Source: Cohnella rhizosphaerae
GTDB lineage: Bacteria > Bacillota > Bacilli > Paenibacillales > Paenibacillaceae
DNA: 64,000 bases
Reading direction: 5' to 3'
Assembly (NCBI RefSeq): GCF_029525575.1
Contig: NZ_JAPDIA010000003.1
Span: forward strand, 922,214 to 986,213
Shown: positions 48,174-57,678 of the stretch, one piece after another
Numbering within the stretch: position 1 is the first letter of the stretch
Layout of the letters: the number at the start of each line of letters is the position of its first letter
Notes under the pieces: generated by a model
Told to the model about the DNA's origin: nothing
What the model saw: the letters and a program-made list of their open reading frames with translations, nothing else
Database searches by the model: none
Made by a program: the position numbers and the translations under genes

Positions 48174-51100
48174 TTGGTACGCAAGTGGAGCATGCTGATG
48201 TGCGTGGCGTTATTGTTCGGGCTGATTCCTGCATACGGAGGCGAGGCCCATGCGGCGGCGTCGCCGGAGGGCGGGCCGCAGCTCGTGTCGGGTTATTATC
48301 ATTACGTCGGACTGACCTCGGGCGGCAAGGTGACGGGCTGGGGCGGCAATGAGTTCGGCGGCCTCGCCGACGGCACGAACGTGAACCGCAGCAAGCCGGT
48401 AGCCGCGAAAGGCATGACCGATGTTGCTTCGGTCGCCGCAGGGGTTCGGCAGTCGTTCGCGGTCAAGAAGGACGGCACGGTATGGGCGTGGGGCTCGAAC
48501 AACTACGGGCAACTAGGGGACGGCACGACGACCAGTCAGTGGTTGCCCGTGCAGCTCGCGATCGACGATGTCGCGTCGCTGTCGGGCGGCATCGGCTACC
48601 ATACGTTGGCCTTGAAAAAGGACGGCACGGTATGGGCCTGGGGGAGAAACGACAGCGGAGAGCTCGGGGACGGCACGACGACAGGCCGTTCGGTGCCGGC
48701 CGAAGTCCCGGGATTATCGGAGATGATCGCGGTATCCGCCGGCGGCTATCACAGCATCGCCCTGAAGGCCGACGGTACGGTATGGGCCTGGGGCCTTAAC
48801 ACGGCAGGGGAGATGGGCAACGGGACCGAATCCGCCGCGCAGAAGACGCCGGTGCAGGTGACCGGGCTGGATCACGTGGTCGCGATCTCGGCCGGCAACT
48901 ATCATAACCTCGCCTTGAAGGAAAACGGCACGGTATGGGCCTGGGGCGCCAACGATTGGGGCGCCGTCGGCGACGGCACGACGACCAAGCGGATCGTGCC
49001 GGTTCAGGTGCAGGGCTTGAGCGACGTCGAGGCGGTGTCCGCGGGCGGCTGGCATAGCCTCGCGCTTAAGGCGGACGGCACGGTATGGGCCTGGGGCTAC
49101 AACAATCTGGGGCAAGTCGGCGACGGTACGACGATGAATCGAAAAGCGCCCGTGCAGGCGACCGGCCTCGCGAATGTCGCGCAGATCGCCGCAGGGGCGT
49201 TTCACTCGGGCGCGCTGCGCGGCGACGGCTCGTTCTGGGGATGGGGCTTCAACGATTACGGGCAGCTCGGCAGCGGTACGTTCACGGATTCGAACGTGCC
49301 CGCGCAGAGCCTCGTTTGGCTGGACGATACGGCGCCGGCGCTTGCTTCCGGAACGATCTCGGCTTCCGACGTCACGACGAACAGCGCTGCGCTGAGGTGG
49401 ACCAAGGCGACCGACGACATGTCCGGGCAGGCGGATCTCCAGTATCGCGTGTATCGCTCCTTCAAGAACAATATCCAGACCGTCGCGGAGATCGAGTCCA
49501 AAGGCATCGCGGTCAACGCGTACGCGTCCGATATCGGCGAGCTGCAGTTGACGGACCTGCTTGACGGCATGCCGTACTATTTTAACGTCATCGTCAAAGA
49601 CAAGGCCGGCAACAAAACGGCCTATACGATGCAGCAGATCGTCACGGTCGCGATCCCGACCTACAGCGTCATTTATCGGGGGGAACGGCCATACCGGCGG
49701 CAAGGTGCCCGTCGACGACTACTATTATTACGAGGATGAAGAAGCCGAGGTGCTCGGCAATTCTCGCGGGCTGATCAAGGCCGGATACACGTTCGCGGAC
49801 TGGAACACGGCAGCGGACGGAACGGGGACGGCTTATAAGGAAGGCGACCTGGCGCCGATCGGACGGGAGGACCTTGTGCTGCATGCGCAATGGACGAAGA
49901 ACCCGACGTACAAGGTGCACTATGACGGCAACGGGGAAACGGGCGGCACGGGTCCGGTAGACAACGAAGAATACGAGGCCGGCGCGGCGGCGACCGTCAT
50001 GAGCAACGCCGGCGGCTTCGTCAAAAACGGCTATTCGTTTGCCGGGTGGAACACGAAGCCGGACGGCGACGGCACGCCCCGCGCAGCGGGCGAAGTATTG
50101 ACCATTGCCGCGGCGGACGTGACGCTGTATGCGCAATGGACGGCGAATCCGACGTACAGCGTGACATACGAGGCCGCGGATGCCGATAGCGGCAGCGTGC
50201 CTGTGGATGCGGGCGCGTATGAGGAAGGCGCCGAGCTGACGGTGCAGGGTAACACGGGCAATCTGTCGAGAGTGGGCTATGCGTTCGCAGACTGGACGCT
50301 GGCTGCTGAAGGAAGCGGCTCGGTGTACAAGGCCGGAGACAAGCTGACGATCGGGACCGCCAACATCACGCTGCACGCCAAGTGGACGGCGAATCCGACG
50401 TACAGCGTGACATACGAAGCCGCGGATGCCGATAGCGGCAGCGTGCCTGTGGATGCCGGCGCATATGAAGAAGGCGCCGAGGCGATCGTGCAAGGGAATA
50501 CGGGCAGCCTGTCGAGAGCGGGCTATACCTTCGCAGGCTGGACGCTGGCAGCCGATGGCGGCGGCGCGGTGTACAGGGCCGGCGACAAGCTGACGATGGG
50601 CACGTCCGACATCACGCTGTACGCCAAGTGGGCGGCAAACCCGACGTACGGCGTGACCTACGAGGCAACTGATGCCGATAGCGGCAGCGTGCCTTTGGAT
50701 GCGGGGGCGTACGAGGAAGGCACCGAGGTGACGGTGCAGGGGAACACGGGTGACCTGTCGAGGGTGGGCTACACTTTCGTGGGCTGGACATTAGCGGCCA
50801 ATGGTAGCGGCACCGTGTACAAGGCCGGCGACAAGCTGACGATGGGTGGCACCGACATTACGTTGTACGCCAAGTGGACGGCGAAGCCGACGTACAGCGT
50901 GACGTACCAGGCAGCCGATGCCGACAGCGGAAGCGTGCCTGTAGATGCGGGCGCGTATGAGGAAGGCGCCGAGCTGACGGTCCAAGGCAACACGGGCAAT
51001 CTGTCGCGGGCGGGGTATACCTTCGCAGGATGGACGCTGTCAGCCGATGGCGGCGGCACGGTGTACAAAGCCGGCGACAAGCTGACGATGGGTGGCGCCG

Positions 51101-53251
51101 TCACGCTGCACGCTAAGTGGACCGCGAACCCGACGTACGGCGTGACATATGAGGCAGCGGATGCCGATAGCGGCAGCGTGCCCATAGATGCGGGCGCGTA
51201 CGAGGAAGGCGCCGAGGTGACGGTGCAGGGTAACACCGGCAATTTGGTGCGGGCGGGTTATACCTTCGCGGGTTGGACGCTGTCGGCCAATGGCACCGGC
51301 ACAGTGTACAAAGCCGGCGACAAGCTGACGATGGGCACCGCCGACATCACGCTGCACGCCAAGTGGACGGCGAACCCGACGTATGACGTGACGTATGAGG
51401 CAAACGATGCCGACAGCGGCAGCGTGCCCACAGATGCGGGCGCGTACGAAGAAGGCGCCGAAGTGACGGTGCAGGGAAACACGGGCAATCTGGCGAGGGC
51501 GGGTTATACCTTCGCGGGCTGGACGCTTGCAGCCAATGGCACCGGCACGGGGTACAAAGCCGGCGACAAGCTCACAATCGGACGAGCCGATATCCATCTA
51601 TACGCAAAATGGAATATCGAAGCGGGAGGCGGTCCCGATCCTGATCCCGATCCTGTAGCTGCGCCTAAGCTGACGTCGCTTCATTTATCGGCAGGCGAAT
51701 GGAGCGCAGCTTTTTCACCCGGTACCGCGGAGTATACGATAACAGTGTCGGCCGACGTGGATTCGGTTGATGTTACGGCTGCGGCAGCGAATGAAAGGCA
51801 ATCCGTCACGGCCAGCGTTTACGATGGGGAAGGCGTGCGGATTGGCGGTCCGATCGCGCTCGGCGCAGAATCGCGTTCCATCACGCTTGCCGCTTCCGCA
51901 GCATCCATGCAGATTGGAGTCGTCGCGGAAGACGGCAAGGGTTTCATTTATCTCTTGCATATTCAAAGAGCAAAAACGCAGGAGCCGGAGACGCCAACGC
52001 CTCCGCCGACAGCGCCGCTTGCACCGACCCCGCCTCCGTTCAAGCTTACGATCGGAGGGACGGAGCAGTCCCTCGTCGGTACGGCCACGATGAACGCGCA
52101 AGATCTCGACGTCCAATTGCTCTCATCGGCATTGGCTACGGGTTTGTCGGCAGCGGCCGAAGGGACTTTAATCGCAATCACGGCGCCCGGCGATGCGTTG
52201 AGCTTGACTGTGAGGTTCGATGCTTCGGCGCTGGATGCTATGAAAGCAAAGCGAGCGTCGCTTGCCCTCGTGACCTCGCAAGGCAGCTACACGCTTCCGA
52301 TCGCCGAACTTCCAGTCGAGACGGCCGATGGCGCCGCGTACAGCTTGTCCGTGGGGCAAGGGGGGAGCGGCGACGGTCTTGCAGCTGTCCAAAGCGGCAG
52401 CGGATAAAGGCTATGTCATCATCGGCTCGCCGGTGACGTTCGAGCTCTCGATTACTCGGGCGGGTGAAGCGAAGATCGTCGACAGCTTCAAGACTTTCGT
52501 TAAACGAGAGCTGCCGCTTCCCGCTGGATCGGATCCTGCAGGCGTGACGGCTGTGGTGGTGGAGCCCGACGGCACGCTGCGGCCGGTGCCGACGGAGATC
52601 GTCGAACGGGACGGCCGATATTACGCAGTCGTTCGCAGTCTGACGAACAGCGCTTATGCGCTCGTCCGATCGACGACCATCGACTTCGCAGATTTGAGCG
52701 GGCATTGGGCGCGCGAAGCGATCGACGATATGGCGGAGCGGCTGATCGTAAACGGCTACGCGAACGGGAATTTCCGCCCGAACGCGGCCGTTAGCCGCGC
52801 GGAATTCGCCGCGATGCTGATCCGCGCGCTGGGCTTGCCGCAAACGGGCGAGGCGATGAGCGCCTTTACGGATGTCAAAGCCGAGGCCTGGTACGGCGGA
52901 GCCGTCGGTCAAGCGGCGGCGTACAGCCTGCTGTACGGCGGCAGCGACGGCCGATTCCGGCCGGACGAGTCGATCACCCGCGAAGAAGCGTTTGCGGTCG
53001 TTATGCGGGCGGCGAAGCTGGCAGGCATTCAAGGCGTGACTGCATCGGAAGACGCCGAGCGCATCCTGCTTGCCTTCGCGGACGGCGCGGCGATTCACGC
53101 CTGGGCGCGCGAGGATGTGGCGGGAGCCGTGCAAGCGGGCCTTATCCAAGGTTCGGGCGGCCGTCTGGCCCCTGGCGGCGCGGTGACACGCGCGGAGACG
53201 GCAGTCATGCTGCGGCGCTTGCTTGTTCAGGCGGGCTTGATCCGCGACTGA
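48174..53251 (+). CDS. Giant S-layer-anchored surface protein with RCC1 and InlB-type repeats, two frameshifts
   Basis: TTG at 48174 follows GGGGAGGAAA. Corrected length is 1691 residues: signal peptide (1-27), about seven RCC1 propeller repeats (DGTVWAWGSNNYGQLGDG type, 40-390), a fibronectin-III-like domain (about 395-490), eight InlB_B/Listeria-Bacteroides repeats of about 82 residues (500-1150; the last six nearly identical), a cadherin-like beta-sandwich, a Pro-rich stretch, and three SLH domains (from about 1503, FADLSGHWAREAIDDMAERL) that bind wall pyruvylated polysaccharide. Six-G runs at 49678-49683 and 52360-52365 each need five G. Likely a cell-surface adhesin or scaffold; the ligand is unknown. 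Confidence 0.88.
50145..51615 (+). repeat. Six near-identical 240-246-bp coding repeats
   Basis: The DNA words GGCGAATCCGACGTACAGC and GATAGCGGCAGCGTGCC recur with 246-base spacing (for example GAATCC at 50145 and 50391). They code for InlB-type units with GAYEEGAE. High DNA identity suggests recent duplication or gene conversion, and unit number may vary between strains. Confidence 0.85.
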
Positions 53252-53260
53252 ATATTTCGA

Positions 53261-53302
53261 CGGGACCATCCGGGGCGCAACCCGGGTCGTCCCTTTTTTT
53301 TT
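53261..53302 (+). terminator. Intrinsic terminator
   Basis: GGGACCATCCGGGG and CCCGGGTCGTCCC pair around CGCAA, with a run of eight T after it. It ends the surface-protein gene. Confidence 0.85.
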
Positions 53303-53402
53303 GCCCGGGCGCGCGATTCGTTGCCTGCATTTCCCGCCGATTTGGTACAATAAGAGTCGGTCAAGCGCATGGCGCGCTATCGGCAGTCAAGGAGGCTTCG
53401 AA

Positions 53403-53639
53403 ATGGAAAATACGGCGCAGGACGTCGCGGCCTGGATGGTAAGCGAGATTCGCCATCGCGGGATGCTGAAGCAAGAGGAAGCCGTCGCTTATATAAGAGA
53501 ACGGTTTGGCGAAAGATTCGTATTCGTGAACGAGCGCGGGCATACGGCCCTCGACCGCGAGGTCGTGAAGGCATTTCGCAAGCTTCACGGGGGACGCGTC
53601 GCTTGGGACCGCGACGGATTTTTCTGGGGATGGACCTGA
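53403..53639 (+). CDS. Small uncharacterised protein (DUF6953-like)
   Basis: A 78-residue soluble protein, ATG at 53403 after CAAGGAGG. It starts MENTAQDVAAWMVSEI and ends in an aromatic GFFWGWT; the style matches a family of small Bacillales proteins (DUF6953). It has no signal peptide or membrane segment. Function unknown. Confidence 0.7.
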   Translation: MENTAQDVAAWMVSEIRHRGMLKQEEAVAYIRERFGERFVFVNERGHTALDREVVKAFRKLHGGRVAWDRDGFFWGWT

Positions 53640-53697
53640 CCGTTCGCGGCATTGCGAACGCGGCGATACAAGCATGAAGGACAAGGAGCGTGCACGC

Positions 53698-54168
53698 ATG
53701 TTAAATTTCGAGCAAAAGCTGGCGATCGCGGACGAATTCAAGGAGCTGACGCGCAAAGACGTGTCGCTCGGGCGCGTGAATTATCAATTCGAGGGCAGCG
53801 CCTACGACAAGAAAAACGTCGTTTATCATCTGCACCGCAGCGGCAACGGGTTCGTTTATGCAGGAAGGCTTGAAGGATACGACACGGACGACAAAGGCTT
53901 CGCGAATATCGCGGCCTTCACGGAGGCGCAACTGCGCGCGATCATAGCGGCATCCATCGAATCGCTCAAAGGCGAACCGGGCGAAGGCGACGAGCAGCCC
54001 GCACGCGAAGAAATATGGCGCAACGAAAAGAAGCAGACGCTTGAACTGAAATACGACGAGGAAGATGGGATGTGGTACGTCTATGCGGGGCTTAACTTGG
54101 ACGGCGCCTTCGACGCTTATGAAGAAGCCGCTGAATACTTGAAGGAAGAGGGATTTTCCAAGGCTTGA
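53698..54168 (+). CDS. Uncharacterised protein, 156 residues
   Basis: ATG at 53698 follows AAGGAG at ten bases; an in-frame ATG at 53674 lies before that site and is less likely. The protein reads MLNFEQKLAIADEFKEL, is acidic with two similar halves (VNYQFEGSAYDKKNVVYHLHRSGNGFVYAG and a later LKYDEEDGMWYVYAGLN), suggesting an internal duplication of a beta-rich unit. I do not recognise the family. It follows the small 53403 gene by 58 bases and may share its transcript. Confidence 0.7.
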   Translation: MLNFEQKLAIADEFKELTRKDVSLGRVNYQFEGSAYDKKNVVYHLHRSGNGFVYAGRLEGYDTDDKGFANIAAFTEAQLRAIIAASIESLKGEPGEGDEQPAREEIWRNEKKQTLELKYDEEDGMWYVYAGLNLDGAFDAYEEAAEYLKEEGFSKA

Positions 54169-54403
54169 GCCTCGCAAGATCAGCGAGCGGAGTCGCGAAT
54201 CGTGCGAGACCGATTTGCCATTCGTTCTTTTATGGGCTATGATGGATATAATGCATGTACGTGGAGAATCATATACCTTCAAGGTTCCATGGCAGTTAGC
54301 GAAGCCTTGTCGCGTATATGATTTTTTTAGTTTTGACGGTTCGAGGTTGCTTGTGTTACGCCCAATACAAGGAACAAGGCTTAGCCTTGGAGAGGAGCGC
54401 TCC

Positions 54404-54619
54404 ATGTACAATTCCCGCAAAAAACCGGTTGAAGAGGTACCCCTTGAGCCGACTTCCGTATGGTCCTGCGCCAGCGACAGCTGCAACGGATGGATTCGCG
54501 AAAATTTTGCGTTTTCGGACGAACCGGCATGCACGCTCTGCGGATCGCCGATGGAAAAGACCGAGCGCATGCTTCCCGCTCTCGTGAATACGAGCCTGTC
54601 GATGACGAGCCGCAGCTGA
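54404..54619 (+). CDS. ydjO: Cold-inducible YdjO-family zinc-ribbon protein
   Basis: A 71-residue protein with the YdjO pattern: SVWSCASDSCNGWIRENFAF, then CTLCG, giving four cysteines as two CxxxxC/CxxC knuckles likely to bind zinc, and the conserved end KTERMLPALVNTS. ATG at 54404 follows GAGAGGAG. The family is cold-induced in Bacillus; the cold-shock gene cspB follows 420 bases downstream, though a terminator separates them. The molecular role is unknown. Confidence 0.88.
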   Translation: MYNSRKKPVEEVPLEPTSVWSCASDSCNGWIRENFAFSDEPACTLCGSPMEKTERMLPALVNTSLSMTSRS

Positions 54620-54871
54620 AGCTGCCTGCCGCATCGCACTAGGGTGCCGCGATTGCGCCCGATGCCGTCTCTCCTTTGGGAGAGCGGCATTTTTGCATTC
54701 GCGGGAACAGCCGCCTGCTGCAAAAAAAAGTTTTGCCAGCATGTTTAAGATCTTACGAATCTGGTTAACCTATATTCGAGCGACGCTTTACCCTGCCGTG
54801 GGTAGTGAAGCCGGCAAGGACAAGCGTTTTCTTGCTTTGCCCTGCATGGACCGTTTCTGCATTTGCGTTCC
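54620..54871. other. Spacer between ydjO and the cspB promoter
   Basis: Contains the ydjO terminator (54662-54695) and otherwise nothing recognisable. Confidence 0.4.
54662..54695 (+). terminator. Intrinsic terminator of ydjO
   Basis: ATGCCGTCTCTCC (54662-54674) pairs with GGAGAGCGGCAT (54679-54690), followed by TTTTT. One base bulges. Confidence 0.88.
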
Positions 54872-54900
54872 TGGACAAGATGTGATAAGATGAGTCTAAT
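54872..54900 (+). promoter_or_regulatory. Promoter of cspB
   Basis: TGGACA (54872-54877) and TCTAAT (54895-54900), each one mismatch from consensus, are 17 bases apart. Transcription would start near 54907 and give a 5-prime leader of about 130 nt. Confidence 0.65.
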
Positions 54901-54917
54901 CTAAATCTTGACCTGAG

Positions 54918-54977
54918 TTCACATATTGTAGAGGGTTATTATTTTAGAAGCTTTAATAACCTTGTACAATATGTGAA
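54918..54977 (+). ncRNA. Long hairpin in the cspB leader
   Basis: TTCACATATTGTA (54918-54930) pairs perfectly with TACAATATGTGAA (54965-54977); inside, GGTTATTA (54934-54941) pairs with TAATAACC (54954-54961). It forms a two-part AU-rich stem about 11 bases after the predicted start of transcription. Cold-shock leaders of other bacteria change fold with temperature; a similar role here is inference. Confidence 0.6.
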
Positions 54978-55039
54978 TTTTATTTTCTGCGCAAAATAAA
55001 GGTCATGTAGAAAAAAACATTTTTTGGAGGTAATACCAA

Positions 55040-55243
55040 ATGGCTCAACAAGGTACAGTTAAGTGGTTCAACGCAGAAAAAGGCTTCGGCTTCATCGAAG
55101 TTGAAGGCGGCAACGACGTATTCGTTCACTTCTCCGCAATCGTAGGCGAAGGCTTCAAGACGCTTGACGAAGGCCAACGCGTTGAATTCAACGTTGTTCA
55201 AGGCAACCGCGGTCCGCAAGCTGAGAACGTTGTAAAGCTGTAA
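55040..55243 (+). CDS. cspB: Cold-shock protein, CspB type
   Basis: A 67-residue single OB-fold RNA chaperone. RNP1 (KGFGFIEV) and RNP2 (VFVHFSAI) are intact, and the protein begins [21 protein letters not shown] at 55040 follows TTGGAGG. It is less GC-biased at third positions than most genes here, typical of a highly expressed gene. A terminator follows. Confidence 0.96.
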   Translation: MAQQGTVKWFNAEKGFGFIEVEGGNDVFVHFSAIVGEGFKTLDEGQRVEFNVVQGNRGPQAENVVKL

Positions 55244-55278
55244 TTAGATTTTAAGCGGCGGCAACGCCCTTAAATAGC

Positions 55279-55304
55279 AAAGCCCGGCCAATGGCCGGGC
55301 TTTT
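55279..55304 (+). terminator. Intrinsic terminator of cspB
   Basis: GCCCGGCC (55282-55289) pairs with GGCCGGGC (55293-55300), followed by TTTT. Confidence 0.85.
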
Positions 55305-55370
55305 GTGCGTTAAAGAGACCGATTGGGGCTTCCGGGCCTCGTGCGCTGCATGCGGTTGCCGCTCGTGCGC

Positions 55371-56192
55371 TCACGCCTCGGCCAAAGATAAGGCGCGGGC
55401 GATCGCCTCGGAGATTTTCTGCTCCAGCGCGTACTGATTCTGCTTGGCATCGTTGATCTGACCGGCGATCTTCAGCAGGCTCGCAAGCGTCGCGGAAGCG
55501 TCTCGCGGGGCGTTCTTTTTGGCCGATGCATTAAAGCTGCTCCAGAGCGTCCTGCCCGCCTGCTTCGCGGAGGAAGCGGCGCGCTTTTCCGCCTGGATGC
55601 GGGTCTTCAGCCCGTCGATCGACGCCAGCGGCTCCTTGGCCCGCTTCGACTTCGCTGCGGCTGCGCTCTTGGCGAGCTTGAGCTTGTCCTGCTTGGCCCG
55701 AATATCGTCGCGGGCGAGTTGAACCGTGACTTTCATGATATCCGCTTGAAGCTTCAGCGCCGCGTTGAGATCCTTGTTCTTCAGCTTGCGGGCCGCTTCG
55801 ATCCGCTTGTTGAGCGCGGTATAGCCGTCGAACAGCGGCTTGTACTTCGCCTGCGCAGCCTTGACCTGTCCGTCCAGCCGGGCGATGTCGGCGGCGTCGA
55901 TGTCCTTGATCCGCTGCTTGGCCGCCTTCAGCTGCAGCTCGTTGCGATCGTGCAGGGCGGCTGTGGCCGCGTCCGTCCGGTCGCCCTTGGCTTCCAGCGA
56001 TACCAGCGACTCTTGTTGGGATACGATCTTGGCGCGAAGCGTCGGCTCCGTCGCCGCGTTCATCTTGTCGTATGCAGTCTTGCCTGCCGCGGAAAAGGTG
56101 AACGAGGCTGCCTCCGACACCCCTGGCATCACCGGCGCCATCGCAAAACAAGCCAGTACTGCCGCCAACGCCACTTTACATCCCCATCGCAT
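55371..56192 (-). CDS. Secreted coiled-coil protein of unknown function
   Basis: A 273-residue protein with a signal peptide (about residues 1-28, ending VSEA-ASF). The rest is Ala/Lys/Glu-rich with heptad-like spacing and few aromatic residues, so probably extended helices or coiled coils. It resembles uncharacterised Paenibacillaceae exported proteins. ATG at 56192 follows GGGGAGGA. It has its own promoter and an attenuator-like hairpin upstream. No catalytic motif is seen; a cell-wall or S-layer-associated role is a guess. Confidence 0.75.
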   Translation of the reverse strand: MRWGCKVALAAVLACFAMAPVMPGVSEAASFTFSAAGKTAYDKMNAATEPTLRAKIVSQQESLVSLEAKGDRTDAATAALHDRNELQLKAAKQRIKDIDAADIARLDGQVKAAQAKYKPLFDGYTALNKRIEAARKLKNKDLNAALKLQADIMKVTVQLARDDIRAKQDKLKLAKSAAAAKSKRAKEPLASIDGLKTRIQAEKRAASSAKQAGRTLWSSFNASAKKNAPRDASATLASLLKIAGQINDAKQNQYALEQKISEAIARALSLAEA

Positions 56193-56226
56193 AACGAATT
56201 TCCTCCCCGAAAAGTGAAATGGACAG

Positions 56227-56274
56227 CAAAAAAGCACCGGCAAGCAAGGCCTTGGCCTTGACTCACGGGTGCTT
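56227..56274 (-). terminator. Attenuator-like terminator in the leader of the coiled-coil protein gene
   Basis: On the minus strand AAGCACC (56274-56268) pairs with GGTGCTT (56238-56232), enclosing CAAGGCC/GGCCTTG (56260-56254 with 56251-56245), and a T-run follows. It lies between the promoter and the start codon, so it could stop transcription early. Confidence 0.6.
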
Positions 56275-56306
56275 CCCCTGTCGGATGATAAATATGCTGT
56301 TCGTTC

Positions 56307-56336
56307 AATATACACGGTAACCGCGGCGGAAGTCAA
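56307..56336 (-). promoter_or_regulatory. Promoter of the coiled-coil protein gene
   Basis: On the minus strand TTGACT (56336-56331) and TATATT (56312-56307) are separated by 18 bases. The leader would be about 110 nt. Confidence 0.65.
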
Positions 56337-56392
56337 TCCCTTTTTTGAGAACGTATATTCCCGTCTCCGGGCCGTCTCCGGCTGCCCAACGT

Positions 56393-56917
56393 TTATTTCT
56401 GGATGAGTACTAACGTTTTGCTCGGAACTTCGTCGTACAGCCAACGAATGTCTTTGTTGTGCAGGCGGATGCAGCCGGCGGAGACGTATTTGCCGATCGA
56501 TTTCTCGTTGTTCGTCCCGTGGATGCCGTACGCATAAGAGACATTGCCGTTTTTCAGCGTCACCTTAAGGCCAAGCCAACGATCGCCAAGCGGATTTTTG
56601 GGATCGCCCCCTTTGATTTTTTCCTTGTAGTAGGGACGGTTTTTAACCTTCTCCTGAATGACGAAAAGACCTTCGGGCGTGTACGAAGGCTTGGCCCCGG
56701 TCGCGACCGGGAACGTTTTGACCAGCTTGCCTTCTTTGAAGTAAGCCAGCTTGTTGAGCGATTTGTCGATCACGATGAAGTTCTCGTAGCCGCCGTACTT
56801 CGCATCCAGTTTGATCTGGGCGGAAGACGCGGCGGCCGCCGCGGACGCGGTGCCGACGGGGACCAGACAGGCCATGCAGATGAACAGAACGAGCAATGCC
56901 GAAAATGCTTTTTTCAA
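56393..56917 (-). CDS. Secreted L,D-transpeptidase (YkuD domain)
   Basis: The enzyme forms 3-3 cross-links in peptidoglycan or attaches proteins to it. The 174-residue protein has a signal peptide (1-26, ending ASA) and a YkuD domain. The catalytic motif is HGTNNEKSIGKYVSAGCIRL, with His and Cys at about residues 145 and 160. FIVIDKSLNKLAYFKEGKLVKTFPVATG is the usual start of the fold. No LysM or other wall-binding domain is present. Confidence 0.93.
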   Translation of the reverse strand: MKKAFSALLVLFICMACLVPVGTASAAAAASSAQIKLDAKYGGYENFIVIDKSLNKLAYFKEGKLVKTFPVATGAKPSYTPEGLFVIQEKVKNRPYYKEKIKGGDPKNPLGDRWLGLKVTLKNGNVSYAYGIHGTNNEKSIGKYVSAGCIRLHNKDIRWLYDEVPSKTLVLIQK

Positions 56918-56984
56918 TGGAATCGCCTCCTTGCGCTGTTCCCCATGGATATGCGCGAGAGGAGGCGAATATGGGTGGATGAGC

Positions 56985-57203
56985 TCAGCTTCTCCGCTTC
57001 AGCTCGAAAAATTCGCAATCCCGCCTATCGTGGTAGGCCAGCTCGCTGACGCTGGTCTGAATGACGACAGTATGATCGTCGAAACGAAGGATGACGCCGC
57101 CGCTGTCCACGATATGGTCGTGCTTGAAGACGCGCATGCGAAGCTGACGCTCCATCGCCTCCTGGAAATCCGCGTCCGTCGTCAGCCTGCGGTTGATTGA
57201 CAT
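56985..57203 (-). CDS. Small protein of unknown function, 72 residues
   Basis: ATG at 57203 follows AAAGGGG. The sequence begins MSINRRLTTDADFQEAMER and contains FKHDHIVDSGGVILRFDDHTVVIQT, a compact beta-rich core with no membrane segment. It has the look of a conserved Paenibacillaceae orphan (YkuS/YolD-size), but I do not recognise the family. Confidence 0.6.
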   Translation of the reverse strand: MSINRRLTTDADFQEAMERQLRMRVFKHDHIVDSGGVILRFDDHTVVIQTSVSELAYHDRRDCEFFELKRRS

Positions 57204-57605
57204 CGATATACCCCTTTCTTGGCTCGGCTCTATCCATCATAATGCCGCGGAAGGCGCAAATCCAGAGGGAAGGGCCGACGGGGCGCTTGGGCGGCTTGGC
57301 GCGTTCATGCGTGTTTAACGCGTTTTAACGGTATCCCCTTCGCACAGGAAACGCTCTTGGAATCCTCCGGGAATCGATTGGCCGATGGCCTGCTCAAGCT
57401 CCCACTCCTGCGGTCGTCACCGTCTCGGCGCCTGACTGAAGGGGATATTGGATCTTCGCCTGACTGAAGGGGATATTGGATCTTCGCCTGACTGAAGGGG
57501 ATACCGTTAAAACGGCGCAAAATGCGATGTCATCCCTAAAAAAACCGCGCCGCATCGCGGCAATTTTGTGACTTTTTTGCGCCGTCTCGCAGGGATCCTG
57601 CCGCA
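57204..57605. repeat. Spacer with inverted 21-bp arms and three 28-bp direct repeats
   Basis: CGTTTTAACGGTATCCCC... (57321-57341) and its exact reverse complement (57494-57514) face each other. Between them, words TGACTGAAGGGGATA start at 57433, 57461 and 57489 (28 apart). The arms match the GATATCCC family at 26.7 and 28.27 kb. Confidence 0.8.
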
Positions 57606-57649
57606 TTGTGACATCGGTCACATGCCGGCAGGCGCGCCGCCGCTATAAT
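57606..57649 (+). promoter_or_regulatory. Rex-like operator and promoter of the cyd operon
   Basis: TTGTGAC ATCG GTCACAT (57606-57623) agrees with the Rex box (TTGTGAA-N4-TTCACAA) with three mismatches and is a perfect TGTGAC/GTCACA dyad, which would also fit a CRP/FNR-type site. TATAAT at 57644-57649 is a perfect -10. Rex controls cydABCD in Bacillus by the NADH/NAD ratio; the same is inferred here. Confidence 0.65.
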
Positions 57650-57678
57650 GGGCTTCGAGTAAGAGAGGAGGCCTATTT

